This document shows positions 18,087 to 27,345 of a DNA stretch of 64,000 nucleotides, in pieces. The stretch lies in NCBI GenBank assembly GCA_028095925.1, contig JAOHCW010000001.1, forward strand, positions 165,897 to 229,896, read 5' to 3'. The notes beneath the pieces are model-generated. The model worked only from the letters and a program-made list of their open reading frames with translations, searched no databases and was not told the origin of the DNA. This DNA comes from Aquiluna sp. Lineage in GTDB: Bacteria > Actinomycetota > Actinomycetes > Actinomycetales > Microbacteriaceae. The translations under genes were made by a program, and so were the position numbers. Numbering within the stretch: position 1 is the stretch's first letter; the number at the start of each line of letters is the position of its first letter.

Positions 18087-19016
18087 GTCGACGATATCGG
18101 CCAGTGAGTGCTTGGTTTTAAAGCCAAGGGTCTGAGCAATCCGATCAACGTTTGCAACCAGTCTTGGAGGATCGCCAGCGCGTCTCTTGGTCACCTCGAC
18201 CTCAAAGTCTTGGCCGCTGGCTGCCCTGAGTGCATTTAAAACCTCAAACACTGATGCCCCTTGGCCAGTTCCAACATTGAAGGTGTCGAAGGGTCTGTCG
18301 CTTCGCTCTAGGTAGTCAACGGCGGCAATGTGTGCCTGGGCAAGGTCCGAGACGTGAACATAATCTCTGATGCAGGTGCCATCTGGGGTTTGGTAGTCAT
18401 CACCAAAGACCCTGGGAACTTTACCGCGCCTGACCTGTCCAATTGCAATTGGTATCAGGTTTAGCGCAGCAGTGTCTCCCATGCCCGCCTTGCCAGTTCC
18501 GGCAACGTTGAAATAGCGAAGGTTTACCCCTCTAAGGCCCCAATTGGCGGCGTTTTTGACCATCCACTCTCCGATGAGCTTGGTTTGGCCATAGGGGTTG
18601 ATTGGTGAGGTCGGGTAATCCTCTTTCACCTGCTTGGCATCTGGCATTCCGTAGGTGGCAGCCGAGGATGAGAACACTAGAGAGTCGTGTTTGGTCTCTC
18701 GCATGGCAAGAAGTAGGTTTGCCATTCCACCGATGTTGTCTAGGAAGTAGCGCTCGGGTATTTCGACCGATTCGCCCACCTGTTTCATGGCCGCCAGGTG
18801 AATCACGGAATCAAATTTTTGGCTTGAGAGCAGTTTGGTGAGCTTTTCGCCGGCATCCGGAGCAGCGATGTCGAGCTCTACGATCTCGGCTTCGATGCGC
18901 TCCTTGATGCCTGTGGAGAGGTTGTCGACGACAACGCACTCATGGCCTGCGGCCTGTGCAGCGTGGACAACGTGTGCACCGATGTAGCCGGCACCGCCTG
19001 TAACAAGGATTTTCAC
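18069..19016 (-). CDS. galE: UDP-glucose 4-epimerase
   Basis: NAD-dependent interconversion of UDP-glucose and UDP-galactose, feeding envelope polysaccharide synthesis. 315 aa short-chain dehydrogenase: TGGAGYIGAH at the N-terminus, catalytic SSSAATYG and YGQTKLIGE (the YxxxK pair), and NVGTGQGASVFEV. GTG 19016 is set by a TAGCCT box 6 nt upstream. Its last 18 nt overlap the end of the LysM gene, tail to tail. The adjacent glycosyltransferase and mutase genes could use its product. Confidence 0.93.
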   Translation of the reverse strand: MKILVTGGAGYIGAHVVHAAQAAGHECVVVDNLSTGIKERIEAEIVELDIAAPDAGEKLTKLLSSQKFDSVIHLAAMKQVGESVEIPERYFLDNIGGMANLLLAMRETKHDSLVFSSSAATYGMPDAKQVKEDYPTSPINPYGQTKLIGEWMVKNAANWGLRGVNLRYFNVAGTGKAGMGDTAALNLIPIAIGQVRRGKVPRVFGDDYQTPDGTCIRDYVHVSDLAQAHIAAVDYLERSDRPFDTFNVGTGQGASVFEVLNALRAASGQDFEVEVTKRRAGDPPRLVANVDRIAQTLGFKTKHSLADIVDSAWNL

Positions 19017-19022
19017 AGCTAA

Positions 19023-19028
19023 AGGCTA
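19023..19028 (-). promoter_or_regulatory. -10 box TAGCCT, leaderless promoter of galE
   Basis: On the minus strand TAGCCT, 6 nt (TTAGCT), then the GTG start. Identical hexamer and spacing to the maf promoter. Confidence 0.5.
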
Positions 19029-19074
19029 CCTTGAAGGTTTATAAACAATTTGCAGGATTGGTCAATCTCTCAAC

Positions 19075-19104
19075 TTGACAGGTGCATACTTACACCAGTG
19101 TAAT
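19075..19104 (+). promoter_or_regulatory. Strong promoter of whiB2 (TTGACA-18-TGTAAT)
   Basis: A consensus -35 TTGACA at 19075-19080 and TGTAAT at 19099-19104. The transcript would start near 19111, after the in-frame GTG at 19082. This excludes that upstream start and supports ATG 19139, which has GAGGGG upstream. Confidence 0.7.
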
Positions 19105-19138
19105 TACAGCAGCAGAATTCTTTTTGAGGGGAAGCAGC

Positions 19139-19447
19139 ATGGAACAGCGTGGTCAAGTGCCTGCTAATTGGTTTGTCGATGTGCTCAAGCTGGGGGTAGC
19201 TCGAGCCTATGGAGATGACACCGAGGCAGACCCACTTGCATGGCAGGAAGATGCGCTGTGTGCCCAGACTGACCCAGAGGCTTTCTTCCCTGAAAAGGGA
19301 GGCTCTACTAGAGACGCCAAGAAGATTTGCTCCCAGTGCAGCGTTCGTTCAGAGTGCCTCGAATACGCTTTGAAGAATGATGAGCGTTTTGGGATCTGGG
19401 GTGGTCTTTCAGAGCGCGAGCGTCGCAGACTTCGCAGGCGCGCCTAA
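19139..19447 (+). CDS. whiB2: WhiB-family iron-sulfur transcription factor (WhiB2/WhmD type)
   Basis: 102 aa. Four cluster cysteines Cys41, Cys64, Cys67, Cys73 (CX22CX2CX5C), the turn GIWGGLSE, and a basic C-terminus RERRRLRRRA for DNA contact. WhiB proteins hold a [4Fe-4S] cluster and work with the sigma factor; the WhiB2/WhmD group controls septation and cell division genes. Context supports that assignment: the Rv3259-like gene, manB and ahcY follow in the order seen in mycobacteria. Start set by GAGGGG and the promoter position. Confidence 0.88.
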   Translation: MEQRGQVPANWFVDVLKLGVARAYGDDTEADPLAWQEDALCAQTDPEAFFPEKGGSTRDAKKICSQCSVRSECLEYALKNDERFGIWGGLSERERRRLRRRA

Positions 19448-19453
19448 TAAATC

Positions 19454-22051
19454 GTGAGCTCGCTCTCGGTAGCGGCCATTGTTGTTTCTCATGCCGCAGG
19501 CGAATACCTAGAGAAGACGCTCCAGGATCTCGCTAATCAAACCCACCAGCTGCAGCAGGTTGTCGTTGTTGACACCGCTGGCGACGAGCAGGCGGTTTCA
19601 CTCGCTGCAAGCCACGGCTTTTCTCTCATTCAGCCTGGTGACATAAAGCTTGGTGCGGCAGTAGATGCCGGCATCATGGCGCTGGGCACCTCACCAAGTT
19701 GGATCTGGATCCTTCACGACGACTCGGCCCCGGAGCCGCAGGCACTTGAGCGCTTGGCCCGTGCCGCAGAGATTTCTCCTTCAGTTGCAGTGATTGGACC
19801 AAAGCTGCTCAGCTGGGAAAAGCCCATTGAGATTCAGCAGATGGGCCTCACACTTACCCAAACTGGAAAACCATTTTTGCTAGTTAGCCGAGAGTATGAC
19901 CAGGGACAACACGACTCGACCGGAGACACATTGGCGGTCTCTACCGCAGGGATGCTGGTCTCACTAGGGCTCTGGCAAAAGCTCGGGGGTCTAAACGACG
20001 CCTCTCCAGTGTTTGCTCAGGACCTCGAGTTCTGCCTGAAGGCAAGAGCAAGCGGATTCCGGGTCATTGTTGAGGCGAGTGCAAGGGTGCATCACGCTGG
20101 GCTTTCCATGGCGGCCAAGCGTCGAAAGTCTTGGGTAGGTGGTAACAGGCGACAGGGTCTTGCTCAGGCCCACATCCACCTTGCCACCGCGACACTGCCG
20201 CTAGCGCTCGTGATACCTCTCTATCTGCTCCTGCCGCTTGCTTTCTTGGTCTCAATCCCAAAGCACCTAGTGGCCAAAGACCCAGCTCGAATTTATGGTC
20301 AGCTCACCGGTTGGCTTTGGGCATGGATCACAGCACCTAAGCGCTTTGCGGCTAGAGGGCAACTAAGAGCTAGCGGCAGTCTTTCGCCAACCAGGTCGCT
20401 TTATGCGACAAGGGCCCAACTAGCTAGGCGACGCTCGCTTCGGTTTGAGTATGAACCGGTAGCTAGCCAAGACGAGGCAAAGGGAATCCTGGCATCGGGA
20501 GCTCTTTGGTTTACCATGCTTCCGCTGGTTGCCTCAATCCCGCTGTTTCCTTCTAGCCCAATAGGCAGCGAGAATCTCAGAGCACTAGGCCGGAGTTTTG
20601 AGTCGATCTGGATATCAACAGCGGGTTCCCTGCAGCCTTATCTTGGCGGGGTAGCGCTTCCATCGGAGCCGTTTAATTGGTTCTACCTGCTGCTTGCTCT
20701 TTTCTCACCGGCAGCGCCCTCGTTGGCACTGGCCAGCTACCTCTTCATTGCACCCGCACTTGTCTATCTCTCGGCATGGTTCCTGCTGGGAACCATCAGC
20801 CAAAAGCCGCTGGTGCGGATCATGCCAGCCCTTGTCCTCGCTCTATCTCCGCTCGTCATGGAGCTTCAGCACAGAGGCGGCGTGGTCGAGCTGACGGCTC
20901 TGGTATCTGCCATGCTCACCGCGCGATTGTTGGTCAGCTCGGCTAACGCCTTCTCTCCAGCTCGCAGCTGGCGCTGGGTGGCCCTGGCAGGCCTAACTGG
21001 AGCTGTGCTGGCTGTCTCATCGCCGCCTCTTTTTCTGCTGGCGCTGCTGGGGTCAGTTGTGCTGATCGCGATGCGCCCATCAAGGGCGCTCGCTCTGGTT
21101 TGGTTCGGCCTTCCTGGCCTTTCGCTGCTGCTCCCATGGGTGGTTGCAACAGCTGAAATCGACATTCAGCTTGCTCTTGTTACCTCATCAGCGAGGCTTC
21201 AGCCCCTTCCGCTAGAGACAGCGTCTCTCGCGCTTCTGGGGTTGACCGCGATAGCCGCGGCACTCGCAATCGTATTTGCGAGGACCTGGCTGGCAGCAGG
21301 GGTTTGGGTCTTGGCGGGTGTGGTCGCAATCGGGCAGAGCCTGCTGCCGATTTCTGGCCTAGCTGAGTTGCCCGCTGTGCTGCTAATCCTTGGGCTAATT
21401 GCAACCGCTGACCTTGCGAGCAAGATCACGGGCAAGTTGGCGGCTTCGCTAGCCACCATTGCGGCCATAGGAATCGGCACATTTGGCGGTTATGTACACG
21501 GATTTGCAAGTCAGCCCGATGTTTCGGCGGTTCAGGATCGGCAGCTTCCGGCGCTTGTAGTCGCATTTGCCGATGTGGATCAGATGACCAGAACCCTGAA
21601 ACTCGAGGTCAGCGAGAGCATCCAAGCTGAGCTGGTTTGGGGCGACGGCATCTCTCAGGATGAGGTAAACCTTCTCTATGAGCGCACCCTGCCAGAAAGC
21701 CAGTTGTCGGTGACCCTCGCTCAACTTGCTGGGTCGCTGGTGGCCGGTAATTCCGCTGGTGTCGCAGAGCTCACGCAGGCCACATCGGTCGACTTCATCC
21801 TGCTCGCACCTACCACCCACCCAGCTCGCGCAGAGGCAGAGGTTTCACTCTCTACTCTCGCGCTACTCCAGAGCTCAGGGGAGAGTGAGTTTGGAGTCCT
21901 GTATCGGCTCGATAAGCTGCAAGCTAGCTCCAGTGACTTATCGATCTCAGGCTTCGTAAACATCCAACTTGCGCTGCTGGCGTCCTACCTGCTGCTCGCT
22001 ATCCCGACACCTGCGACCATTCGAGGCTATCGAAGGGTGCGCAGTCGATGA
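19454..22051 (+). CDS. GT2 glycosyltransferase with large polytopic membrane domain
   Basis: 865 aa. The N-terminal GT-A catalytic domain (about 1-230) starts with AAIVVSHAAGEYLEKTL, has the DXD-type ILHDDSAP and a FAQDLEFCLKARASGFR acceptor-side motif. About a dozen hydrophobic segments follow (250-700), then an extracytoplasmic stretch and a final helix near the end. It probably transfers sugar to a lipid or polymer at the membrane; donor and product are unknown. It begins 6 nt after whiB2, and its stop overlaps the DUF5719 gene start by 4 nt. This pair is conserved near whiB2 in related genera. Confidence 0.82.
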   Translation: MSSLSVAAIVVSHAAGEYLEKTLQDLANQTHQLQQVVVVDTAGDEQAVSLAASHGFSLIQPGDIKLGAAVDAGIMALGTSPSWIWILHDDSAPEPQALERLARAAEISPSVAVIGPKLLSWEKPIEIQQMGLTLTQTGKPFLLVSREYDQGQHDSTGDTLAVSTAGMLVSLGLWQKLGGLNDASPVFAQDLEFCLKARASGFRVIVEASARVHHAGLSMAAKRRKSWVGGNRRQGLAQAHIHLATATLPLALVIPLYLLLPLAFLVSIPKHLVAKDPARIYGQLTGWLWAWITAPKRFAARGQLRASGSLSPTRSLYATRAQLARRRSLRFEYEPVASQDEAKGILASGALWFTMLPLVASIPLFPSSPIGSENLRALGRSFESIWISTAGSLQPYLGGVALPSEPFNWFYLLLALFSPAAPSLALASYLFIAPALVYLSAWFLLGTISQKPLVRIMPALVLALSPLVMELQHRGGVVELTALVSAMLTARLLVSSANAFSPARSWRWVALAGLTGAVLAVSSPPLFLLALLGSVVLIAMRPSRALALVWFGLPGLSLLLPWVVATAEIDIQLALVTSSARLQPLPLETASLALLGLTAIAAALAIVFARTWLAAGVWVLAGVVAIGQSLLPISGLAELPAVLLILGLIATADLASKITGKLAASLATIAAIGIGTFGGYVHGFASQPDVSAVQDRQLPALVVAFADVDQMTRTLKLEVSESIQAELVWGDGISQDEVNLLYERTLPESQLSVTLAQLAGSLVAGNSAGVAELTQATSVDFILLAPTTHPARAEAEVSLSTLALLQSSGESEFGVLYRLDKLQASSSDLSISGFVNIQLALLASYLLLAIPTPATIRGYRRVRSR

Positions 22052-23358
22052 AGATCTTTGCGAGAGCTCTGCTGGCACTTCTGCTCCCAGCCCTGGTGGT
22101 TTCTGGCTATGTTTTCCTGCCGGCCGCCCAGGCGCCATCTCAAGAGGTAGCTGCTTCCGAGTTTCAGGTTTCGGTTGATCCTGCAGAGCTTGAAATTGTT
22201 TGTGCTGGCGCTCTGATTGAGGTCGGCGGCGAGGATGGCACCGAGCTTGATCTCATTGAGAGGGTCGGTGAGGCTGGCGTGAAGGCGTTCTCGGCTGAGG
22301 AGATTTCTGTGCCACCAACCACAGTTGGCTCGATTCCAATCGAGGTCAAGGGTTCAGAGCAGTCCACCGAGCTACTCTCGGCCATCCAGACCCAGGCCGC
22401 TTCTAGACAGCGGGCGAGCGGACTGGCTGCTTCTTACTGCGAGCAGCCCATTACCTCTGGGTGGTTCATCTCGGGTGCTAGCGGCGTTGGAAACGAATCC
22501 ATCCTGAGCGCAGCCAACTGGAATGACGTCGATACCCAGCTGATTGTTGAGCTTCATAGCCCAGGTGGCATGGTTTCGGAACGATATGCCCTTGCAGCCG
22601 GCCAAGAACGGCTCATCACGCTGGCTCCGCTGGCGGCTCTGGCGGGAGTCTATGCAATCCGAGTTGAGTCAACTAGTCCAGGCGTTGCGGTTGCGCTGCA
22701 GAACAGGTGGTCAAGGGGGCTAACTCCTCTCGGTGTGGAGCTCACGACTACCACTCAGCTGCCGGCATTGCAGCACTGGATTCAACCGGTCAGCGTCTTA
22801 GCAGAGGGCTATCAGCCACCGGTACTGCGTCTTTTTTCTCCTGGTGAAGCCGCTGAGGTTGTCATTACAGCCTTCGGAGAAGAGGGGCCCGAACTGTTTA
22901 GAACGGTGGTTCCCAAGGCTGGGTTTGCCGAGTTGGCTCTTGAGTTAGCTGCTGGAACCTACCTAGTCAAGGTCGACTCCGATGTCGAGGTGTTGGCAGG
23001 AGTTAGAAACCCAGCACTGGATCCCCTGGACTATGCCTGGATATTTCCGCAGCAGCTCTTCACATCGCTGGCTTTGCCGGTCCCAAGCTATAAGACAACC
23101 CTTTGGCTCGCTAACCCCGGAGCTCTGGCGATTTCACTAACCCTCACAACCACGACCAATGATCGTCCCAGCTACCAGACCCTTGAGCTTGGACCCTTTG
23201 AATCTGCTGGCATCCCGGTTAGTTCAGATACGTTGCTTGTCCAGTCGGCAAATGAGTTTCTGGCAGCGCTTGAGCTGTTAGATGGCGCAGGCTATGCGGT
23301 TATTGGGCCTAGTGAGAACAAAAACCTAGGTGAGGACCTGGTGGTTAGCGTTCGCTAG
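22048..23358 (+). CDS. DUF5719-type exported protein
   Basis: 436 aa. An N-terminal helix (RALLALLLPALVVSGYVFLPAA) acts as signal or anchor; the rest is extracytoplasmic, rich in A, L, V, E with beta-sandwich character and few Cys. A protein of this type regularly follows the GT2 membrane transferase in Microbacteriaceae, which is the main basis of the name. It overlaps that gene by 4 nt (ATGA), so it is probably a partner in the same envelope glycan step. No catalytic motif seen. Its end overlaps the convergent gene by 4 nt. Confidence 0.7.
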   Translation: MKIFARALLALLLPALVVSGYVFLPAAQAPSQEVAASEFQVSVDPAELEIVCAGALIEVGGEDGTELDLIERVGEAGVKAFSAEEISVPPTTVGSIPIEVKGSEQSTELLSAIQTQAASRQRASGLAASYCEQPITSGWFISGASGVGNESILSAANWNDVDTQLIVELHSPGGMVSERYALAAGQERLITLAPLAALAGVYAIRVESTSPGVAVALQNRWSRGLTPLGVELTTTTQLPALQHWIQPVSVLAEGYQPPVLRLFSPGEAAEVVITAFGEEGPELFRTVVPKAGFAELALELAAGTYLVKVDSDVEVLAGVRNPALDPLDYAWIFPQQLFTSLALPVPSYKTTLWLANPGALAISLTLTTTTNDRPSYQTLELGPFESAGIPVSSDTLLVQSANEFLAALELLDGAGYAVIGPSENKNLGEDLVVSVR

Positions 23359-23741
23359 TTGTCCGGGTGGACTAGCTCCCAAGGATCTTTGTCAATTAGG
23401 GCCGCAGCTGCGGCGAGAACCGCCTGCTCGATGTGGATGCGGGGGTCTGGAATACGTCTTTTTCCAAGCCTTTCAATAGGGAGCCTGTAGAGGGTAATGG
23501 TCATGGTTGACCGCCTAGTGCTGAAGCGCTTCAGGTTCTCTCCGGGCTCAATGAGCGGAACATCCTCAATACGGTAGTTCAGCTCAGCTAGTTCGCTAAA
23601 GGTCTCGCGCAGGTATTCACAGGTTTCAGAGACAACGGCATCAAAAAAGCTCGTTCTGGTTCCATGCTTGAAAAGCTTTGAGGGGAGGGGACGGCGCATG
23701 CCGCGGCCGTGCCTATCCCTCTTCACTGACCCCCGGCTCAT
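23355..23741 (-). CDS. Rv3259-like protein of the metallopeptidase-related family
   Basis: 128 aa from ATG 23741; a TACAAT box exactly 6 nt upstream fixes this start and rules out the longer reading frame from 23912. A basic N-terminus (RGMRRPLPSKLFKHGTR), helix FDAVVSETCEYLRETFSELAEL, then the family signature TITLYRLPIERLGK. It is the counterpart of mycobacterial Rv3259, which also sits beside whiB2 and manB and is filed with zincin-like metallopeptidases. The zinc motif HExxH is absent: the expected helix reads HIEQAVLAAAAAL. So any peptidase activity is doubtful. Function unknown. Confidence 0.75.
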   Translation of the reverse strand: MSRGSVKRDRHGRGMRRPLPSKLFKHGTRTSFFDAVVSETCEYLRETFSELAELNYRIEDVPLIEPGENLKRFSTRRSTMTITLYRLPIERLGKRRIPDPRIHIEQAVLAAAAALIDKDPWELVHPDN

Positions 23742-23747
23742 AGTGGC

Positions 23748-23753
23748 ATTGTA
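23748..23753 (-). promoter_or_regulatory. -10 box TACAAT, leaderless promoter of the Rv3259-like gene
   Basis: On the minus strand TACAAT, 6 nt, ATG. A near-consensus -10 hexamer, and the clearest leaderless promoter of the window. It also overlaps the region that must hold the divergent manB promoter. Confidence 0.6.
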
Positions 23754-23790
23754 TTCTTTTCCTCGCTCCCATCGAGGAAGAAGTAAAGCC

Positions 23791-25164
23791 GTGGATTTTG
23801 ACAAGTTTGTAAAGACGTATGACGTGCGAGGGCTGGTTGGAAGCGAGCTGACCCCAGAACTCATCGAGTGCTTTGGGGCAGGCTTTGCAGACGAGCTAGA
23901 GCTGATGGGCAATAGCCTGGTCGTAGGTCACGACATGCGCGATTCTTCTCCTGGATTTGCAAATGCATTTGCGCAAGGAGCAATCAAGCGCGGAGCCTCG
24001 GTTGTGATGATCGGGCTTTGCTCGACGGACATGACCTACTTTGCCTCAGGCAAGTTGGAGCTTCCAGCGGCAATGTTTACCGCATCACACAATCCCGCAA
24101 GTTATAACGGCATCAAGTTCTCCAGGGCCGGCGCTCGCGGCATCAGTCTCGATACGGGGCTAGCAAATATCCGAGACAGAGCGAAAAAGTATTTTGAAGA
24201 CGGCATCGACCCTGTTTCAACTCCAGGAGACTCCCAAGAGCAAAGCGTCTTGGATGACTATGCCGACTACCTGCACTCGCTTGTCGACCTGAGCGGAACC
24301 CGAAAACTAAAGATCGTTGTCGATGTCGCGAACGGCATGGGAGGGCTCACGGTCCCGGCAGTGCTGTCACGGCTCCCACAGCTTGAGATTGTGCCGATGT
24401 ACTTCGAGCTTGACGGCAACTTCCCGAACCACGAGGCGAATCCGCTTGATGTGAAGAACCTGGTTGATCTTCAGAAAAAGGTTGTCGAGGTTGGTGCAGA
24501 CCTTGGGCTTGCGTTCGATGGGGACGCGGATCGCTGCTTTGCAGTGGATGAAAAGGGCATGGCTGTTAGCCCGTCTGCCGTTGCGGCAATCGTGTCAAGA
24601 CGAGAGGTCGAGAGGGTTAGGGCAGTTGGTGAAAAAGATGTTGTTGTAATCCACAATGCCCTCACCTCTAACTTCGTTGCCGAAACCATCGAGCTGGCTG
24701 GCGCAAAACCCCACCGCACTAAGGTCGGTCACTCGCTAATCAAGGACCAGATGGCCCAGACGGGTGCCGTGTTTGGAGGCGAGCACTCGGCTCACTACTA
24801 CTTCCGCGACTTCTGGGGAGCGGACAACGGAATGCTTGCCGCCATGCACCTCATAAGTGAGCTGGGAGAGTCTGCTACCAGCATGAGTGCGATTGCGATG
24901 CGCAATACCCCGTATTTCTCCTCGGGTGAGATCAACTCCCTGGTCGATGACAAGCAGGCAGCCCTGGATAGGGTGCGGCAAGAGCTGGAATTTGAGACCG
25001 AGGAAGAATTTGACGGGAATACCTTCCACGGAAAAACGGCTGAAAACTGGTGGTGGTGCAATATTCGCCCCTCAAACACCGAACCATTGCTTAGACTTAA
25101 CGTCGAATCAAATCACGAGGCCTTGATGATTGAGATTCGAGACAAAGCAATCAGACAAATATGA
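23791..25164 (+). CDS. manB: Phosphomannomutase/phosphoglucomutase
   Basis: Converts mannose 6-phosphate to mannose 1-phosphate (and/or the glucose pair) for GDP-mannose and glycan synthesis. 457 aa from GTG 23791, where the family N-terminus ([10 protein letters not shown]) begins; the frame is open further upstream but would overlap the divergent gene. Phosphoserine loop [11 protein letters not shown], metal loop DGDADRC, sugar loop [10 protein letters not shown], and phosphate-binding [11 protein letters not shown] are all intact. A GAGGAAG lies 13 nt upstream. Its stop overlaps the ATG (25161) of the next reading frame, but ahcY itself starts later. Confidence 0.92.
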   Translation: MDFDKFVKTYDVRGLVGSELTPELIECFGAGFADELELMGNSLVVGHDMRDSSPGFANAFAQGAIKRGASVVMIGLCSTDMTYFASGKLELPAAMFTASHNPASYNGIKFSRAGARGISLDTGLANIRDRAKKYFEDGIDPVSTPGDSQEQSVLDDYADYLHSLVDLSGTRKLKIVVDVANGMGGLTVPAVLSRLPQLEIVPMYFELDGNFPNHEANPLDVKNLVDLQKKVVEVGADLGLAFDGDADRCFAVDEKGMAVSPSAVAAIVSRREVERVRAVGEKDVVVIHNALTSNFVAETIELAGAKPHRTKVGHSLIKDQMAQTGAVFGGEHSAHYYFRDFWGADNGMLAAMHLISELGESATSMSAIAMRNTPYFSSGEINSLVDDKQAALDRVRQELEFETEEEFDGNTFHGKTAENWWWCNIRPSNTEPLLRLNVESNHEALMIEIRDKAIRQI

Positions 25165-25196
25165 AACAGCTAGTTTCGAAACGAAAGGCCTCAATA

Positions 25197-26651
25197 ATGA
25201 GCAAAACCCTGACCGCTGAGCAGTTCAGAGTAAAAGACCTATCCCTAGCCGAATACGGCAGACATCAGATCCGCTTGGCCGAGGCCGAGATGCCTGGCCT
25301 CATGGCCCTGCGCGAGGAATTTGGTCCTCACCAGCCACTTCGTGGAGCTCGCATCGCCGGCTCCCTGCACATGACCATTCAGACTGCAGTCCTCATTGAG
25401 ACCCTGGTCTCACTTGGCGCTTCGGTGCGCTGGGCAAGCTGCAACATTTTCTCCACCCAGGACGAGGCAGCTGCCGCGGTTGTCGTCGGTGACGGGACCC
25501 CTGAGAACCCAAATGGCACTCCAGTCTTTGCATGGAAGGGCGAAACCCTAGAAGAGTACTGGTGGTGCACCGAGCAGATCCTGGACTTTTCCAGCGAGGG
25601 TGCCGAGGGACCAAACCTAATTCTTGATGACGGCGGAGACGCGACACTCTTGGTTCACAAGGGAGTTGAGTTTGAAGCCGCGGGTAGCGTCCCAGAGCCA
25701 ACCGAGGATGACTCTGAGGAGTACCACGTGGTACTGAGCGTTCTGAAGAAGAACTTCGAGCTTGACAACCAGCTCTACACCCGCATGGCCGCAGAGATCA
25801 AGGGTGTCTCCGAAGAGACCACCACCGGCGTCCACAGACTCTACGACTTCCACAAAAACGGAAAGCTACTTTTCCCAGCAATCAACGTGAACGATGCCGT
25901 CACCAAGAGCAAGTTCGACAACAAGTACGGCATCCGTCACTCACTGCCAGATGGCATCAATCGTGCCACTGACGTCCTAATGGGCGGCAAGGTTGCATTT
26001 GTTGCTGGTTACGGTGACGTGGGTAAGGGCTCTGCCGAGGCACTGCGCGGCCAGGGAGCGCGGGTTATCATCAGTGAGGTTGACCCAATCTGTGCCCTGC
26101 AGGCAGCCATGGACGGTTACCAAGTCGCAAGGCTCGAATCGGTTATCGACCAGGTCGACATCTTCGTGACCTCGACCGGTAACGAGAACATCATTCGCGC
26201 CGAGCACGTTTTGCAGATGAAGAATCTCGCGATTCTTGCAAACGTTGGCCACTTCGACAATGAAATCGACATGGTCGGCATTGCAAAGATTCCAGGCATC
26301 GAAAAGGTAGAGATCAAGCCTCAGGTGCACGAGTGGAGACTTCCAAACGGGCGCTCGATCTTGGTACTGTCCGAGGGACGCTTGATGAACCTTGGCAATG
26401 CCACCGGGCACCCAAGTTTCGTAATGTCAACCTCGTTCTCGAACCAGGTTTTGGCCCAGATTGAGCTTTTCCAGAACCTCGAGAGCTATCCGCTCGGCGT
26501 CCACATCATGCCAAAGGATCTAGACGAGAAGGTGGCGAGGTTGCATCTGGATGCTTTAGGTGTTGAACTAACCTCGCTAAGCGACGGTCAAGCCCGCTAC
26601 ATTGGTGTTGACGTAGCTGGACCTTACAAGGTGGACCACTACCGCTACTAA
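25197..26651 (+). CDS. ahcY: S-adenosylhomocysteine hydrolase
   Basis: Splits S-adenosylhomocysteine, the product of SAM methyltransferases, to adenosine and homocysteine. 484 aa from ATG 25197, with AAAGG about 8 nt upstream; the in-frame ATG 25161 would add 12 residues with no family match. NAD is bound at [15 protein letters not shown]. The substrate site includes [13 protein letters not shown] and [14 protein letters not shown]. It has the C-terminal KVDHYRY tail that closes the neighbouring subunit's NAD site. It is followed 14 nt later by mtrA; the thymidylate kinase gene found between them in mycobacteria is missing here. Confidence 0.97.
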   Translation: MSKTLTAEQFRVKDLSLAEYGRHQIRLAEAEMPGLMALREEFGPHQPLRGARIAGSLHMTIQTAVLIETLVSLGASVRWASCNIFSTQDEAAAAVVVGDGTPENPNGTPVFAWKGETLEEYWWCTEQILDFSSEGAEGPNLILDDGGDATLLVHKGVEFEAAGSVPEPTEDDSEEYHVVLSVLKKNFELDNQLYTRMAAEIKGVSEETTTGVHRLYDFHKNGKLLFPAINVNDAVTKSKFDNKYGIRHSLPDGINRATDVLMGGKVAFVAGYGDVGKGSAEALRGQGARVIISEVDPICALQAAMDGYQVARLESVIDQVDIFVTSTGNENIIRAEHVLQMKNLAILANVGHFDNEIDMVGIAKIPGIEKVEIKPQVHEWRLPNGRSILVLSEGRLMNLGNATGHPSFVMSTSFSNQVLAQIELFQNLESYPLGVHIMPKDLDEKVARLHLDALGVELTSLSDGQARYIGVDVAGPYKVDHYRY

Positions 26652-26664
26652 GAGGGAGGGCGCG

Positions 26665-27345
26665 GTGACTCACAAAATCCTCGTTGTCGACGACGATGAT
26701 GCACTGCGCGAGATGGTCGGTCTTGTCCTGTCCTCAAATGGCTATCAGCCCGTCTTTGCGAGCGATGGTATTTCCGCAGTAGAGGTCTTCAAGCAGAACT
26801 CTCCTGATCTTGTGTTGCTAGACATCATGCTGCCTGGACAAAGCGGCATCGATGTCTGCTACCAAATCCGGGCCGTTTCTGGCGTTCCAATCATCATGCT
26901 CACGGCCAAGGGTGACACCGAGGACGTGGTTGTCGGCCTCGAGGCCGGAGCTGATGACTACGTGGTCAAGCCTCACAACGGTGCCGAGCTGGTTGCTCGC
27001 GTGCGAGCAAGGCTTCGGCCGCTAACGGACGATGCGGCGGTAGTTGCAATTGGACCGCTTAGCCTGGACCCGAAGTCATTTGAGGTAAAGCGCGGAGAGG
27101 AGCCAGTCTCTCTCACCCCGCTTGAATTTAAACTGCTTCACACGCTGGCATCAAAGCCGCAGCAGGTCTTCAGCCGCGAGATGCTTTTGGAGCAGGTTTG
27201 GGGTTACCAGTACAAGGCGGACACCCGATTGGTAAACGTCCACGTTCAGCGACTTCGTTCCAAGGTCGAGGACGATCCTGAGAATCCAAAGATTGTTATG
27301 ACAGTGCGCGGTCACGGTTACAGAGCCGGCTCCGATTCTCAGTGA
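26665..27345 (+). CDS. mtrA: MtrA response regulator (OmpR/PhoB family)
   Basis: 226 aa. Receiver domain with VDDDD, phospho-acceptor Asp53 (LLDIMLPG), MLTAKGD and VVKPHN. The C-terminal winged helix (about 130-226) includes LTPLEFKLLHTLASKPQQVFSRE and VNVHVQRLRSKVE, ending in TVRGHGYRAG. MtrA-MtrB controls cell wall hydrolase, osmotic and division genes in actinobacteria. Start GTG 26665 with GAGGG upstream. Overlaps mtrB by 4 nt (GTGA). High identity to the family makes the name secure. Confidence 0.95.
   Translation: MTHKILVVDDDDALREMVGLVLSSNGYQPVFASDGISAVEVFKQNSPDLVLLDIMLPGQSGIDVCYQIRAVSGVPIIMLTAKGDTEDVVVGLEAGADDYVVKPHNGAELVARVRARLRPLTDDAAVVAIGPLSLDPKSFEVKRGEEPVSLTPLEFKLLHTLASKPQQVFSREMLLEQVWGYQYKADTRLVNVHVQRLRSKVEDDPENPKIVMTVRGHGYRAGSDSQ

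Noticed and set aside
19082..19138. GTG 19082 as the whiB2 start
   Set aside because: A consensus promoter predicts transcription beginning near 19111, downstream of this codon; ATG 19139 has a ribosome site.
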